From assembly GCF_004217185.1 (NCBI RefSeq), contig NZ_SHKL01000001.1:5640001-5704000 (forward strand): a stretch of 64,000 bases of DNA, read 5' to 3'. This document shows, in pieces, positions 43,312-55,895 of the stretch; position 1 is the stretch's first letter, and each line of letters opens with the position of its first letter. The translations under genes were made by a program, and so were the position numbers. The stretch is from Pseudonocardia sediminis (GTDB lineage: Bacteria > Actinomycetota > Actinomycetes > Mycobacteriales > Pseudonocardiaceae). A model generated the notes under the pieces. It searched no databases, was not told where the DNA came from, and saw only the letters and a list, made by a program, of their open reading frames with translations.

Positions 43312-44148
43312 TCATCGTCGCCAGACCCCCGCCGCCGCGGTCCGCAGCACGTAGTCCTCGAACGTCCGGGGCGCGCGTCCCAGCACGGTCTCGACGCCGT
43401 CGGTCGTCCCGGTGATGACGCCGCGCTCGATCACCTCGAACATCGCGGCGACGGCCCCGGCCTCCTCCGCGCCCAGTCCCGCCTCGACGAGGGCCGCGGC
43501 GTACTCGTCGACGGAGATCTGCTCGTAGGTCATCGGCCGCCCGGACGCCCGGGAGATCAGGTCGACGGCCTCGGCGAACGTGATCGGGCGCGGGCCGGTC
43601 AGCTCGTGGACCCGTCCGGCGTGCCGGCCCGGCTCGGTCAGCACCGCGGCCGCGACGTCAGCGACGTCCTCGATGTCGATGAACGGCTCCGGAACCTCAC
43701 CGGCCGGGAGCGCCAGCTCGCCGTCGACGAGCGGGGCGTGGAAGAGCTTCTCGCTGAAGTTCTGGCTGAAGTTCGAGGGCCGCAGCACCGTCCACTCCAG
43801 ACCTGAGCCGCGCACCGCGTCCTCGGCCGAGAGCATGTCGCGCCCGAACACGGTGTCGCCCCAGAGGTCGGCGCCGTGCCCGGAGAGCAGGACCAGGCGT
43901 CGCACGCCTGCGGCCTGCGCCCGGTCCGCGAAGCCGTGCACCGGCCCGGGCACGGACGGGGGCACGACGTAGACGCCCTCGACGCCCCGCAGCGCTGCGT
44001 CCCATCCGTCGGGAGCGGACCAGTCGAACGGGGTCTCGCTGGATCGGGATGCCGCGCGCACCGGGACGCCGCGCAGCCGCAACCGGGCGGCGACGCGACG
44101 TCCGGTCTTACCGGTGGCGCCGAGGACGAGGGTGGTTCCGTTGCTCAT
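43312..44148 (-). CDS. NmrA-like / NAD(P)H azoreductase-type atypical SDR
   Basis: A 278-residue atypical short-chain dehydrogenase. The dinucleotide motif is TLVLGATGKTGRRVAARL; EGVYVVPPSVPG and LVLLSGHGADLW follow, and a typical EWTVLRPSNFSQNFSEKLF and DIEDVADVAAAVLTEPGRHA are present. Members reduce quinones or azo dyes or act as redox sensors. It is divergent from an AraC-family gene 82 nt away, its likely regulator. The ATG at 44148 matches family N-termini (MSNGTTLVLGATG). Confidence 0.85.
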   Translation of the reverse strand: MSNGTTLVLGATGKTGRRVAARLRLRGVPVRAASRSSETPFDWSAPDGWDAALRGVEGVYVVPPSVPGPVHGFADRAQAAGVRRLVLLSGHGADLWGDTVFGRDMLSAEDAVRGSGLEWTVLRPSNFSQNFSEKLFHAPLVDGELALPAGEVPEPFIDIEDVADVAAAVLTEPGRHAGRVHELTGPRPITFAEAVDLISRASGRPMTYEQISVDEYAAALVEAGLGAEEAGAVAAMFEVIERGVITGTTDGVETVLGRAPRTFEDYVLRTAAAGVWRR

Positions 44149-44217
44149 GCCGTCGATCCTGGCGGCGCCGGATCGGACGATCCATGGTCGAGAAGCCGGT
44201 TCGCCTGTCCATTCGTC

Positions 44218-44223
44218 TAACCT
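44218..44223 (+). promoter_or_regulatory. Candidate -10 for a leaderless AraC-family mRNA
   Basis: TAACCT (TANNNT type) ends 7 nt before the GTG at 44231, and no Shine-Dalgarno site is present. This is the third case of this spacing in the window. Confidence 0.45.
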
Positions 44224-44230
44224 GTTTGGC

Positions 44231-45166
44231 GTGGACGTCTTCGGGGACCTGTTCCGTGGGGTGCGCGCGCAGGGATCGCTGTTCGGCAGCACGACCCTGA
44301 CCGCGCCCTGGTCGTTGCGGTTCGTCGACGGCGCCCCGCTGACGTTGTGCACCGTGCTCGACGGCGCCGGGTGGATCGTCCCCGACGGCCACCCGCCCGA
44401 GCACGTCGCCACCGGCGACACGGTGATCGTGCGGGGTCCCGCGCCGTTCTCCTTCGTCGACGAGGTCGGCACCACCGCCGAGCCGATCGAGTGCGGCGAG
44501 GAGTGTGCGACGCCCGACCAGGGCGGGACCCGTCATCGGCTGGGCTGGCACGACGGCCCGTTCGACGCCGTCGCCGGCGCGACGACGCTGGTCACCGGCG
44601 CCTACCCGGTCCGGGGCGAGATCGGCCGGCGACTCCTGGACGCGCTGCCCGACGTCCTGCGCATCGCCCCCGACGGGTCGGCCGACGCCGTGCGCGACCT
44701 CCTGGCCGCGGAGGTCGCCGTCGACGCGCCGGGCCAGCAGGTGGTGCTCGACCGGCTGCTGGACTGGATGCTGGTGTGCTCGTTGCGCGAGTGGTTCGAC
44801 CGGCCGGGCGGCGAGCCCCCGGCCTGGTGGGCCGCGCAGCGCGACCCGGTGGTCGGTGACGCGCTGCGCCTGCTGCACGACGACCCGGCGGCGCCGTGGA
44901 CGGTGTCGTCGCTGGCCGGCCGGACCGGGGTGTCGCGGGCCACGCTGGCGAAGCGGTTCGCCGACCTGGTCGGCGAACCGCCGCTGACCTACCTCACCCG
45001 CTGGCGCATGACCCTCGCCGCCGACCTGATGACCGAGCGGGAGGGCTCGACGCTCGCCGAGATCGCCCGCGAGGTCGGCTACTCCGACGCCTTCGGGTTC
45101 AGCGCGGCGTTCAAGCGGGTCCGGGGCGTCAACCCGGTCGAGTTCCGCCGCGGCGCGACGGCCTGA
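44231..45166 (+). CDS. AraC-family transcriptional regulator (cupin sensor)
   Basis: A 311-residue AraC protein. The N-terminal cupin-like domain (residues 10-165) has APWSLRFVDGAPLTLCTVLD, ATGDTVIVRGPAPFSFVD, and a linker helical region follows. The C-terminal double HTH (about 215-305) reads WTVSSLAGRTGVSRATLAKR and LAEIAREVGYSDAFGFSAAF. It probably controls the divergent NmrA-like gene and itself, as is usual for this arrangement. The effector may be redox-active or an aldehyde/quinone; this is an inference. Confidence 0.88.
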   Translation: MDVFGDLFRGVRAQGSLFGSTTLTAPWSLRFVDGAPLTLCTVLDGAGWIVPDGHPPEHVATGDTVIVRGPAPFSFVDEVGTTAEPIECGEECATPDQGGTRHRLGWHDGPFDAVAGATTLVTGAYPVRGEIGRRLLDALPDVLRIAPDGSADAVRDLLAAEVAVDAPGQQVVLDRLLDWMLVCSLREWFDRPGGEPPAWWAAQRDPVVGDALRLLHDDPAAPWTVSSLAGRTGVSRATLAKRFADLVGEPPLTYLTRWRMTLAADLMTEREGSTLAEIAREVGYSDAFGFSAAFKRVRGVNPVEFRRGATA

Positions 45167-45279
45167 GCCTCGACGTCTCGCGGCGCGGCCGTTCGGGTCG
45201 AGCCGGGTCCGGGCCGTAGCGACGCCGGGCGGTGCGCCCGTAACCTCCTGCGTCTGCCCAGACCCAGCAGGGGGACCCC

Positions 45280-46056
45280 ATGAGCACCGGCGAGATGACG
45301 TCGGACAGGTTCGGGCGGGCCGTGGAGCGCCGGGACGGGGCCGACTTCCCGTTCCACGACGGGTCCCCGACCGGGATCTCCACCGGCCGGTGGGCGGCGG
45401 TCTGGCTCGCCTGCGGGGCGGCCTTCCTGGTGCTGACCCTGACCCCGGGATCCGGCGTCGTCGCGTTCCTCGCCCAGGTGGCGTTCACGGCGATCATGCT
45501 CGGTGCCCTGGCGTGGGCGGTGGGGCGGAACTGGACGGCGCTGTTCCGCCGGGTGCGCCTGCGCGACGTGGGCCTCATGGCGGGCTTCGCGGTGCTGAGC
45601 CTGCTGGTCAGCTCGGTGATGGCGATCATCGTCCGGCTGCTGTTCACGACGTCGGCCAACCCGCTCGCGACCCAGCCGCTCGGCGGCATCGGCCAGGACG
45701 TCCTGCGATGGGGCGGTGAGGCCGTCCAGCTGCTCGGCGAGGAGCTGCTGACCATGCTCCCGTTCCTCGCGCTGCTCCACGTCCTGACCGCCCGCGCGGG
45801 TCTGTCCCACCGCCCGGCGGTGCTGCTGGCCTGGCTCGCGACCGCGGTGTGGTTCGGCGCGCTGCACCTGCCGACCTACGACTGGAACGTCGCCCAGGCG
45901 TTGCTGATCATCGGTTCGGCCCGCCTGGTGCTGACGCTGGCCTACATCCGCACGAAGAACCTGTGGGTCTCGACCGGCGCCCACATCCTGTACGACTCGA
46001 TCGGGCTGGTGCTGGTCCCGGTCATGAGCGCGACGGCCGCGGTACTGGCCGCCTGA
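45280..46056 (+). CDS. CPBP-family intramembrane protease
   Basis: A 258-residue protein with six to eight membrane segments. CPBP/Abi motif 1 is in LGEELLTMLPFLALLHV (EE pair; the canonical Arg is missing), motif 2 is WFGALHLPTYDW (His) and motif 3 ends in LWVSTGAHILYDS (His). Members include Rce1-like prenyl-protein proteases and bacteriocin-immunity proteins. The start (MSTGEMTSDRF) is the first ATG after a CAGGGGGACC site. No partner is evident. Confidence 0.8.
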   Translation: MSTGEMTSDRFGRAVERRDGADFPFHDGSPTGISTGRWAAVWLACGAAFLVLTLTPGSGVVAFLAQVAFTAIMLGALAWAVGRNWTALFRRVRLRDVGLMAGFAVLSLLVSSVMAIIVRLLFTTSANPLATQPLGGIGQDVLRWGGEAVQLLGEELLTMLPFLALLHVLTARAGLSHRPAVLLAWLATAVWFGALHLPTYDWNVAQALLIIGSARLVLTLAYIRTKNLWVSTGAHILYDSIGLVLVPVMSATAAVLAA

Positions 46057-46163
46057 CGGTCGCGTGGCCCACACCCGATGCCGCACGAAGGATCCCCCCG
46101 TTGGGGGACAATCGATGTCCGCGCTCCCGGCCGGGACGCCCGACACGAATCCGGAGGACATCG

Positions 46164-46514
46164 ATGCCGCCGGACTCCTCCTCGGTCGGCCGCTACCGCG
46201 CCCGGGTGCTCGCCGACGCGGCGGGGCGGCGGATACGCCGGTCGGTCTCGCGCGGGGAGAAGGACAGCGTGATCGTCTGCGGCACGTGCGACCGCTGGCT
46301 GGTGGTCGGACACGATCCCGACAGTGAGGATCTCGAGGCGACCGCGTTCCTCTGCGGCCGCTGCCGGGGTCTCAACGACGCCGCCGCGGCGGTGCCGGTG
46401 TCGCCCGGGGACGACCCCGACGACCCGGGGGGCGCGCCGGGCCCCGTCTCCCACGAGTGGTGGCTCCCTCTGGAGCCGGCGAACCCGTGGCTGAAGAGGC
46501 CCTTCGGGGAGTAG
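46164..46514 (+). CDS. Small putative zinc-ribbon protein
   Basis: A 116-residue protein with two CxxC pairs 24 residues apart, VIVCGTCDRWLVVGH and FLCGRCRGLND, a probable zinc knuckle. The Arg-rich N-terminus (ARVLADAAGRRIRRSVSRGE) could contact nucleic acid. The C-terminus is acidic and Pro/Gly-rich, ending NPWLKRPFGE. The ATG follows CCGGAGGACATCG. No named family is recognised. It ends at a hairpin shared with tRNA-Tyr. Confidence 0.6.
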   Translation: MPPDSSSVGRYRARVLADAAGRRIRRSVSRGEKDSVIVCGTCDRWLVVGHDPDSEDLEATAFLCGRCRGLNDAAAAVPVSPGDDPDDPGGAPGPVSHEWWLPLEPANPWLKRPFGE

Positions 46515-46525
46515 CCCGGAACGAG

Positions 46526-46564
46526 AACGACCCCCGCCCGCGTTTCCGCTGGTCGGGGGTCGTT
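46526..46564. terminator. Hairpin terminator with T-tract
   Basis: An 11-pair stem, AACGACCCCCG with its complement, followed by TTTT; it ends the zinc-ribbon gene and, on the other strand, lies just beyond tRNA-Tyr. Confidence 0.8.
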
Positions 46565-46575
46565 TTCGTGTGGTG

Positions 46576-46657
46576 TGGCAGGTGAAGGATTCGAACCTTC
46601 GAAGGCGATGCCGACGGATTTACAGTCCGCTCCCTTTGGCCACTCGGGCAACCTGCC
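46576..46657 (-). tRNA. tRNA-Tyr (GTA anticodon)
   Basis: An 82-nt class II tRNA on the minus strand with a long variable arm. The acceptor stem GGCAGGT pairs with ACCTGCC and the discriminator is A. The anticodon arm GGACTGTAAATCC holds GTA. CCA is not encoded. Confidence 0.95.
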
Positions 46658-46744
46658 GGGGTGCGCTCGCTGTGCCCTAGCGCGTGGAGAAGGATACGAC
46701 ACCAACCGACCGGTCCCCGCAGGGGGCCTCGCAGAGGAGGACGC

Positions 46745-47236
46745 ATGGCCGACCCGTCGTTCGACGTGGTGAGCAAGGTCGACCGCCAGGAGGTCGACAA
46801 CGCCCTGAACCAGGCCGTGAAGGAGCTCTCGCAGCGCTTCGACTTCCGCGGGACGAACACCACGGTGTCGTGGGCGGGCGAGGAGGCGATCACCTTCGAG
46901 TCCGACACCGAGGAGCGGCTGCTCGCCGGCATCGAGGTGTTCAAGGAGAAGCTGATCAAGCGCAGCATCTCGCTCAAGGCGCTCGAGGTGGACGAGCCCG
47001 CGCTGTCCGGCAAGGCCTACAAGGCCGGCGGCAAGATCCTCCAGGGCATCGCCCAGGACAAGGCCAAGGAGATCAGCAAGTCGATCCGGGACGAGAAGCT
47101 CAAGGGCGTCCAGGCGCAGATCCAGGGCGACCAGCTGCGCGTTTCCGGCAAGAAGAAGGACGATCTGCAGGCGGTCATCTCGTTGCTCAAGGGCAAGGAT
47201 TTCGGAATCGCCCTGCAGTTCACGAACTACCGCTGA
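46745..47236 (+). CDS. yajQ: YajQ-family nucleotide-binding protein
   Basis: A 163-residue YajQ protein: [20 protein letters not shown], the RFDFRG motif ([15 protein letters not shown]) and a C-terminal [20 protein letters not shown] are all standard. YajQ proteins bind RNA or cyclic-di-GMP in some bacteria; the role in actinobacteria is unclear. AGAGGAGGACGC precedes the ATG. It is in the conserved neighbourhood of tRNA-Tyr. Confidence 0.95.
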   Translation: MADPSFDVVSKVDRQEVDNALNQAVKELSQRFDFRGTNTTVSWAGEEAITFESDTEERLLAGIEVFKEKLIKRSISLKALEVDEPALSGKAYKAGGKILQGIAQDKAKEISKSIRDEKLKGVQAQIQGDQLRVSGKKKDDLQAVISLLKGKDFGIALQFTNYR

Positions 47237-47526
47237 GCCCCTCCCACCGCGGCCGGACGCCGTGATCCGCGGTCCGGCGTGAACGAGTTCACCCCGTGCC
47301 GTGAGCACTTGTCGCAAACGCCACCGACCCCCGGTGCGCAGCCCCCCGACGTCGCAGGCAGGACGCCTGCGGCGTCCCGGGTGCGACCCCGACCGGGTAG
47401 TCCGTAGCAGCCGTGCGTGTCCCGGCACCTCCCCGCCACAGGCCCTGTCACGCTCCCCTGTGGCAGGTAGGGTCCCCGACAAGATGTTCGAGACAATTGA
47501 ACTCGTTGCAATGGGAGGAACTGCCG
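47237..47526. promoter_or_regulatory. Leader of the ATP-grasp/papain-like operon
   Basis: A 290-nt gene-free stretch. A perfect palindrome GTGAAC-GA-GTTCAC is at 47279-47292. The last 60 nt are AT-richer than the surroundings (around AAGATGTTCGAGACAATTG) and probably hold the promoter. GGGAGGAACTGCCG precedes the ATG at 47527. Confidence 0.4.
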
Positions 47527-48768
47527 ATGGCACAGCCTGAGCCGATCAGCAGGAACCCGGAAAAGGGATATGTAGCCCTTCTGGGATGGAGCCTGAACGC
47601 GGTTGAGGCTCTCGACCGATTCGACCGCCGTTATGTCGTGGTGGCGCCGGACTGGGCCGAGGAGTACTGCAAGAACAACGACATCCCGTACATCCCGTGG
47701 AACTTCGAGCGGCTCAACGACCGCTCGATGGAGATCGCGGAGACGCTGCAGAACGAGGGCGTCGACGTCGCCATCCCGCTGTACGAGGAGACCGTCGAGT
47801 GGGCCGGGGCCATCAACTCCGTGCTGCTCGACAACCCGCGCCTGCTGGGCCAGTCGATGCTGCTGCGCGACAAGGCGCTGATGAAGCGCCGCGCCCAGCT
47901 CGGCGGCATCCGGGTCGGGATCTTCGAGGAGGCCCACGACAAGGCCGACGTGATCCGCTTCCTGAAGCGGGTCAACCAGACCCTGCTCAAGCTCGACGGT
48001 GACCCGAACGACCCGATCCACCTCAAGGCCTTCGACAAGGCCGGGTGCCTCGGACACCGCGTCATCCGCACTCCGGACGAGGTCGACACCATTCCGGAGG
48101 AGGAGTTCCCGGTCCTGATGGAGTCCCACCTCGACGGATGGGAATTCGCCGTCGAGGCCTGGGTGCACAATGGCAAGATCAAGTTCCTGAACATCTCGGA
48201 GTACGTCACCCTCGGCTATTCGGTGTTCGTGCCCGCGACGCCCGAGCTGGAGAAGTACCGGCCGGCCATCACGGCACAGATCGAGAAGCTCATCAAGACG
48301 TTCGACATCGAGTTCGGATTCGTGCACCCCGAGTACTTCGTCACCAGTGACGGCGAGATGTACTTCGGTGAGGTCGCCTACCGTCCGCCGGGCTTCAAGG
48401 TGTTCGAGCTGCTCGAGCGCGCCTACGGCTTCAACGCCTACCAGGCCCTCGTCCTGGCCTTCGACCCGAAGACCACCGAGGAGGAGATCGACGCCTTCTT
48501 CCCGAAGGAGGTCGTCGACGCGCGCGGCTACGCGGGCTGCTTCGGCGTGTACCCGCGCCGCCGGGTCGTCAGCGAGCTGTCGATCCCGGAGGAGACCGAG
48601 GACCACGACTACTTCGAGTCGCACGAGCTCTCGGCGCCCCTCGAGGAGACGGTCACCAAGCGCACCGCCTTCGGTACGCACTGGGGACTGGTGTACTTCT
48701 TCGGTGACGAGCCGTACCAGATGCGCGATCTACTGAAGAGACAAGAGGATCTTGATTTCTACGTCTGA
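47527..48768 (+). CDS. ATP-grasp-domain ligase
   Basis: A 413-residue ATP-grasp protein of the carboxylate-amine/thiol ligase superfamily. An N-terminal Rossmann-like pre-grasp part (VALLGWSLNAVEAL, then VDVAIPLYEETVEWAGAINS) precedes the grasp domain (about 110-310). Likely ATP-contacting residues are K167 (IHLKAFDKAG), the acidic pairs in VLMESHLDGWEFAVEAWVHN and E282 with R286 in YFGEVAYRPPGF (metal/phosphate site). It would join a carboxylate to an amine or similar nucleophile. The first 50 codons are less GC-rich than usual here. The papain-like gene follows 36 nt later, so they form an operon. No specific family name is recognised. Confidence 0.82.
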   Translation: MAQPEPISRNPEKGYVALLGWSLNAVEALDRFDRRYVVVAPDWAEEYCKNNDIPYIPWNFERLNDRSMEIAETLQNEGVDVAIPLYEETVEWAGAINSVLLDNPRLLGQSMLLRDKALMKRRAQLGGIRVGIFEEAHDKADVIRFLKRVNQTLLKLDGDPNDPIHLKAFDKAGCLGHRVIRTPDEVDTIPEEEFPVLMESHLDGWEFAVEAWVHNGKIKFLNISEYVTLGYSVFVPATPELEKYRPAITAQIEKLIKTFDIEFGFVHPEYFVTSDGEMYFGEVAYRPPGFKVFELLERAYGFNAYQALVLAFDPKTTEEEIDAFFPKEVVDARGYAGCFGVYPRRRVVSELSIPEETEDHDYFESHELSAPLEETVTKRTAFGTHWGLVYFFGDEPYQMRDLLKRQEDLDFYV

Positions 48769-48804
48769 TGTCCTCTCGGGGGCTCGAGCGCTCAGGAGAA
48801 GTCG

Positions 48805-50838
<2,034 letters not shown>

Positions 50839-50876
50839 CCGGTCCGGCCGGACCGCCCCCGCCGGGTGGTCCCGGC

Positions 50877-51251
50877 CTACGGGCCGCTGATCGGTGCGGC
50901 GTCGGCCGGGGCCCCCGACTCGACGACGACGACGCCCACCCCGAGCGCCAGCACCAGCACGGTCGCCCCGGCGAGCACCAGGGGCAGGACCCTGCCCCGG
51001 GACCGGCCGGAACGTTGCTGCCGCACCGACGACGACGCCCACGCCTGCGGGCCGGTGTGCTGCGCCCTGGCCTGCTCGTCGATGACCGGCGGGGAGGTCG
51101 GGAAGACCTGCGGGACCGCGGCACGCTGCGACGGGATGATCGGCAGCACCTGCGTCGGCGGCTCCTGGATCGGGGAGTCGGCCGGCCCGGCCGGGGCGGG
51201 GACCTCGAGATCGTCGGCGAGCCGGTGCCGGGGCTGTCGGGGAGCCGTCAT
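50877..51251 (-). CDS. Hypothetical single-pass membrane protein, Pro-rich cytosolic part
   Basis: A 124-residue protein. The N-terminal 85 residues are Pro/Gln/Arg-rich with no recognised domain, and a single membrane segment (about 90-110, VLPLVLAGATVLVLALGVGV) is followed by a short outside tail. It is read towards the papain-like gene, whose 3' end is 38 nt away. Function unknown. Confidence 0.55.
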   Translation of the reverse strand: MTAPRQPRHRLADDLEVPAPAGPADSPIQEPPTQVLPIIPSQRAAVPQVFPTSPPVIDEQARAQHTGPQAWASSSVRQQRSGRSRGRVLPLVLAGATVLVLALGVGVVVVESGAPADAAPISGP

Positions 51252-51519
51252 CGTGATGTCCTTCTCGGCGCGGGGTGGGGCTTCCGTCCTTCACATCGTG
51301 AACCCGACATCGTTCCGTTACCAGAGGCCCGCCCGTCCGGTCCCGGAGCGCGCCCGTCGCAAACTGAGACGTGTTCTGTGGTACCGGTCACAGAGACTCG
51401 GCGGGCCGGATCCTGCACCCGCCTGCCCTTGGCGTGCTCGGCGGGCTCGACGTCGAGTGATCTCCACGACGGGCACGCGGAGAGCGCCGCGGCGGCCCCA
51501 GCTCGAGGAGACCACCTAC

Positions 51520-51978
51520 ATGACCGACGCGACGACGGCGTCCCCCGACCCGACGTTCCGCCTGATCTACCGCAGCCACATGAGGATCCCCCAGGAGCAG
51601 CGCAAGGCCGTCCTCGGCGAGATCTTCAGCGTCGCCCGGAGCAACAACAAGCGCCAGAACGTCACCGGCGCACTGCTCATCTCCGACGAGTGGTTCGTGC
51701 AGGCCCTCGAGGGTGACGAGCAGGCCGTCCGCCGGCTCTACGAGCACATCGCGAGCGACGTCCGGCACGAACGCGTCTCCGTCATCGACGAGCGCCTGCT
51801 CGACGGGCGGACGTTCGGCCGCTGGTCGATGGCCCAGGTCACCGAGGACGGGGAGCCCGACATCCCGCTGCTGATGAACCGGGACAAGGGCGGCATCAGC
51901 CGGGCGGCCAGGCAGCCCACGACGATCGACCAGGACTCGGTGCTGGACTTCATGCGGGGCTCGCTGGCCGAGTCCTGA
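51520..51978 (+). CDS. Stand-alone BLUF-domain photoreceptor
   Basis: A 152-residue protein consisting of one BLUF (FAD-binding blue-light) domain plus a short tail. Key residues are in place: the Tyr in RLIYRSHMRI, the Asn in SNNKRQNVTGALLISD, and the Gln in WFVQALEGDEQAVRRLYEHI, with the downstream RH and FGRWSMAQV (Trp/Met switch region). Such short BLUF proteins signal through protein partners, which cannot be seen here. The ATG follows CGAGGAG. Upstream 51252-51519 has a small TTCAC-ATC-GTGAA palindrome (51290-51302). Confidence 0.88.
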   Translation: MTDATTASPDPTFRLIYRSHMRIPQEQRKAVLGEIFSVARSNNKRQNVTGALLISDEWFVQALEGDEQAVRRLYEHIASDVRHERVSVIDERLLDGRTFGRWSMAQVTEDGEPDIPLLMNRDKGGISRAARQPTTIDQDSVLDFMRGSLAES

Positions 51979-52008
51979 GGAGACGGTCCGGGCGGCGGGA
52001 GGGACCCT

Positions 52009-52866
52009 TCAGCCGCGCCGGGCCATCTCCTGCAGGCGCGCGATCCGGTCCTCCATCGGCGGGTGCGTGGAGAACCAGCGGGCCATCCGCTCGCCCGGGC
52101 GGAACGGGTTGGCGATCATCAGGTGCGACTGCGCGGTCAGGCTCGGTTCCGGCGGCAGCGGCGTGGCCGCGGTGCCGTACTGCAGCTTGTGCAGCGCCGA
52201 GGCCAGCGCCAGCGGGTCGCCGGTGAGCTCCGCTCCCGACGCGTCGGCCTGGTACTCCCGCGAGCGGCTCACCGACATCTGCACGACGCCGGCCGCGACC
52301 GGCCCGAGCAGCGCGATCAGGATCATCGCGATCGGGTTCGGGCGGTTCTCGCTGCCGCCGAACATCCCGGCGAACATCGCCATGTTGGCCAGGAACCCGA
52401 TGATGGCGGCCATCGCGCCGGCCACCGAGGAGATCAGGATGTCGCGGTTGTAGACGTGGCTGAGCTCGTGGCCGATGACGGCGCGCAGCTCGCGCTCGTC
52501 GAGCAGCTCCAGCAGCCCGGTCGTCGCGCAGACGGCGGCGTGACGCGGGTTGCGGCCGGTGGCGAACGCGTTCGGGGCGTTGGTGGGGCTGATGTAGAGC
52601 GCCGGCATCGGCCGGCGGGCCTTCTGGCTCAGCTCGCGGACGATCCGGTGCAGCGCCGGGTGCTCGGCCTCGGTGATCGGCTGGGCGTGCATCGCACGCA
52701 GGGCGAGCTTCGCGGAGTTGAAGTAGGAGTAGCCGTTCACGCCGAGCGCGACCAGGACGGCGATGACCAGGCCGGTCCGTCCGAAGAAGGACCCGAGCAG
52801 CAGGATCACCGCGCTCATCCCGGCGAGCAGCACGGCCGTCTTCAGTCCGTTCATGTGACGGTGCAC
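52009..52866 (-). CDS. htpX: Membrane metalloprotease HtpX
   Basis: A 285-residue HtpX protease. The metal site is [14 protein letters not shown] (HExxH) with the third ligand in [15 protein letters not shown]. Two N-terminal hydrophobic segments (about 10-50) and two after the active site anchor it in the membrane. It degrades misfolded membrane proteins. The GTG at 52866 (VHRHMNGLK) follows AAGGAGG with proper spacing; the ATG at 52854 is the alternative. Confidence 0.95.
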   Translation of the reverse strand: MHRHMNGLKTAVLLAGMSAVILLLGSFFGRTGLVIAVLVALGVNGYSYFNSAKLALRAMHAQPITEAEHPALHRIVRELSQKARRPMPALYISPTNAPNAFATGRNPRHAAVCATTGLLELLDERELRAVIGHELSHVYNRDILISSVAGAMAAIIGFLANMAMFAGMFGGSENRPNPIAMILIALLGPVAAGVVQMSVSRSREYQADASGAELTGDPLALASALHKLQYGTAATPLPPEPSLTAQSHLMIANPFRPGERMARWFSTHPPMEDRIARLQEMARRG

Positions 52867-53064
52867 GACGGCGCCCTCCTTTCCTTCGTTCTTCTCGCCC
52901 CGCCCGGTGAACGAGCGGTACCGGATGCACGTTCCCCGCCGTCGCCGGACGTGTGCCCGGCGCCACGTTCCCCTGGGCGGCACCGGCACCGTGCGGAGGA
53001 CAGATGCGAGGGGATAGTTTTCGACCATGAGCACCGACGACGTTCTCGGCCCCGCGGAGGAGAA

Positions 53065-53826
53065 ATGAGCACCGAGGTCCGGACCGAGATCACCGACGAC
53101 GGCGTCGCGGTGCTGACGGTCTCCAACCCCGCCCGTCGCAACGCCCTGAACCTGGAGCTGTCCGGGAAGCTCGTCGCCGCGGTGGACGCCGCCGTCGCCG
53201 ACGAGAGGGTCGGCGCGATCGTGATCACCGGGGAGGCGCCCGCGTTCTGCGCCGGTGGCGACCTCGCCGAGCTGCAGGAGGCCGACCCGGAGACGCTGCG
53301 GCGCGTCTACTCCGGGTTCCTGGCCATCGCGGCGTGCCCGCTGCCGACGCTGGCCGCGGTGAACGGCGCCGCCGTCGGCGCCGGCATCAACCTGGCGCTG
53401 GCCTGTGACGTGCGCCTGGCCGGCCCGACGGCGAGGTTCGACGTCCGGTTCATGCAGCTGGGCCTGCACCCCGGCGGCGGCTACACGTGGATGGCGAACC
53501 GGGTGCTCGGCGCCCAGGGTGCGGCCGCGATGACACTGTTCTGCGACGTCCTCGACGCCGCCGAGGCCCAGCGCGTCGGGCTCGTCTGGCGCGCCTACGA
53601 GTCCGACGAGGCGCTGCTCGACGGCGCCCGCGAGCTCGCCGGACGGGCGGCCTCGGCGGACCGGAAGCTGATCGAGCAGACCAAGGCCACGATGCGCGTC
53701 ACCTCGCGGCTGGACGCCCAGTCCGACGCGACCGACATCGAGGTCCGCGCCCAGGCCGAGTCGGTGCACTCGGAGGACTTCCGCAAGCGTGTCGCGGCGC
53801 TGCAGGCGAAGATCAGCAAGAAGTGA
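53065..53826 (+). CDS. Enoyl-CoA hydratase/isomerase family
   Basis: A 253-residue crotonase. [20 protein letters not shown] and [10 protein letters not shown] (oxyanion hole, first half), and [20 protein letters not shown] (second half) are typical. The usual catalytic Glu pair is not complete: the second position reads [19 protein letters not shown], so it may be an isomerase or a hydrolase rather than a hydratase. GGAGGAG precedes the ATG. It lies upstream of korA in the same direction. Confidence 0.87.
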   Translation: MSTEVRTEITDDGVAVLTVSNPARRNALNLELSGKLVAAVDAAVADERVGAIVITGEAPAFCAGGDLAELQEADPETLRRVYSGFLAIAACPLPTLAAVNGAAVGAGINLALACDVRLAGPTARFDVRFMQLGLHPGGGYTWMANRVLGAQGAAAMTLFCDVLDAAEAQRVGLVWRAYESDEALLDGARELAGRAASADRKLIEQTKATMRVTSRLDAQSDATDIEVRAQAESVHSEDFRKRVAALQAKISKK

Positions 53827-53954
53827 TGGAGATCACCACATAACGTAACTTGAGTTATGTGACGTGGGACCGGGTGAGCGGACACCACCTCTCACGAGGA
53901 GTTAACCTCGCCTTAGCGCACCACCGTCGAGGAGAACCGGGGACTGACCTGCCC

Positions 53955-55891
<1,937 letters not shown>

Positions 55892-55895
<4 letters not shown>

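Noticed and set aside
46093-46108. Short CCCCC/GGGGG hairpin upstream of the zinc-ribbon gene as a terminator
   Set aside because: The stem is only 5-6 pairs, with no T-tract.
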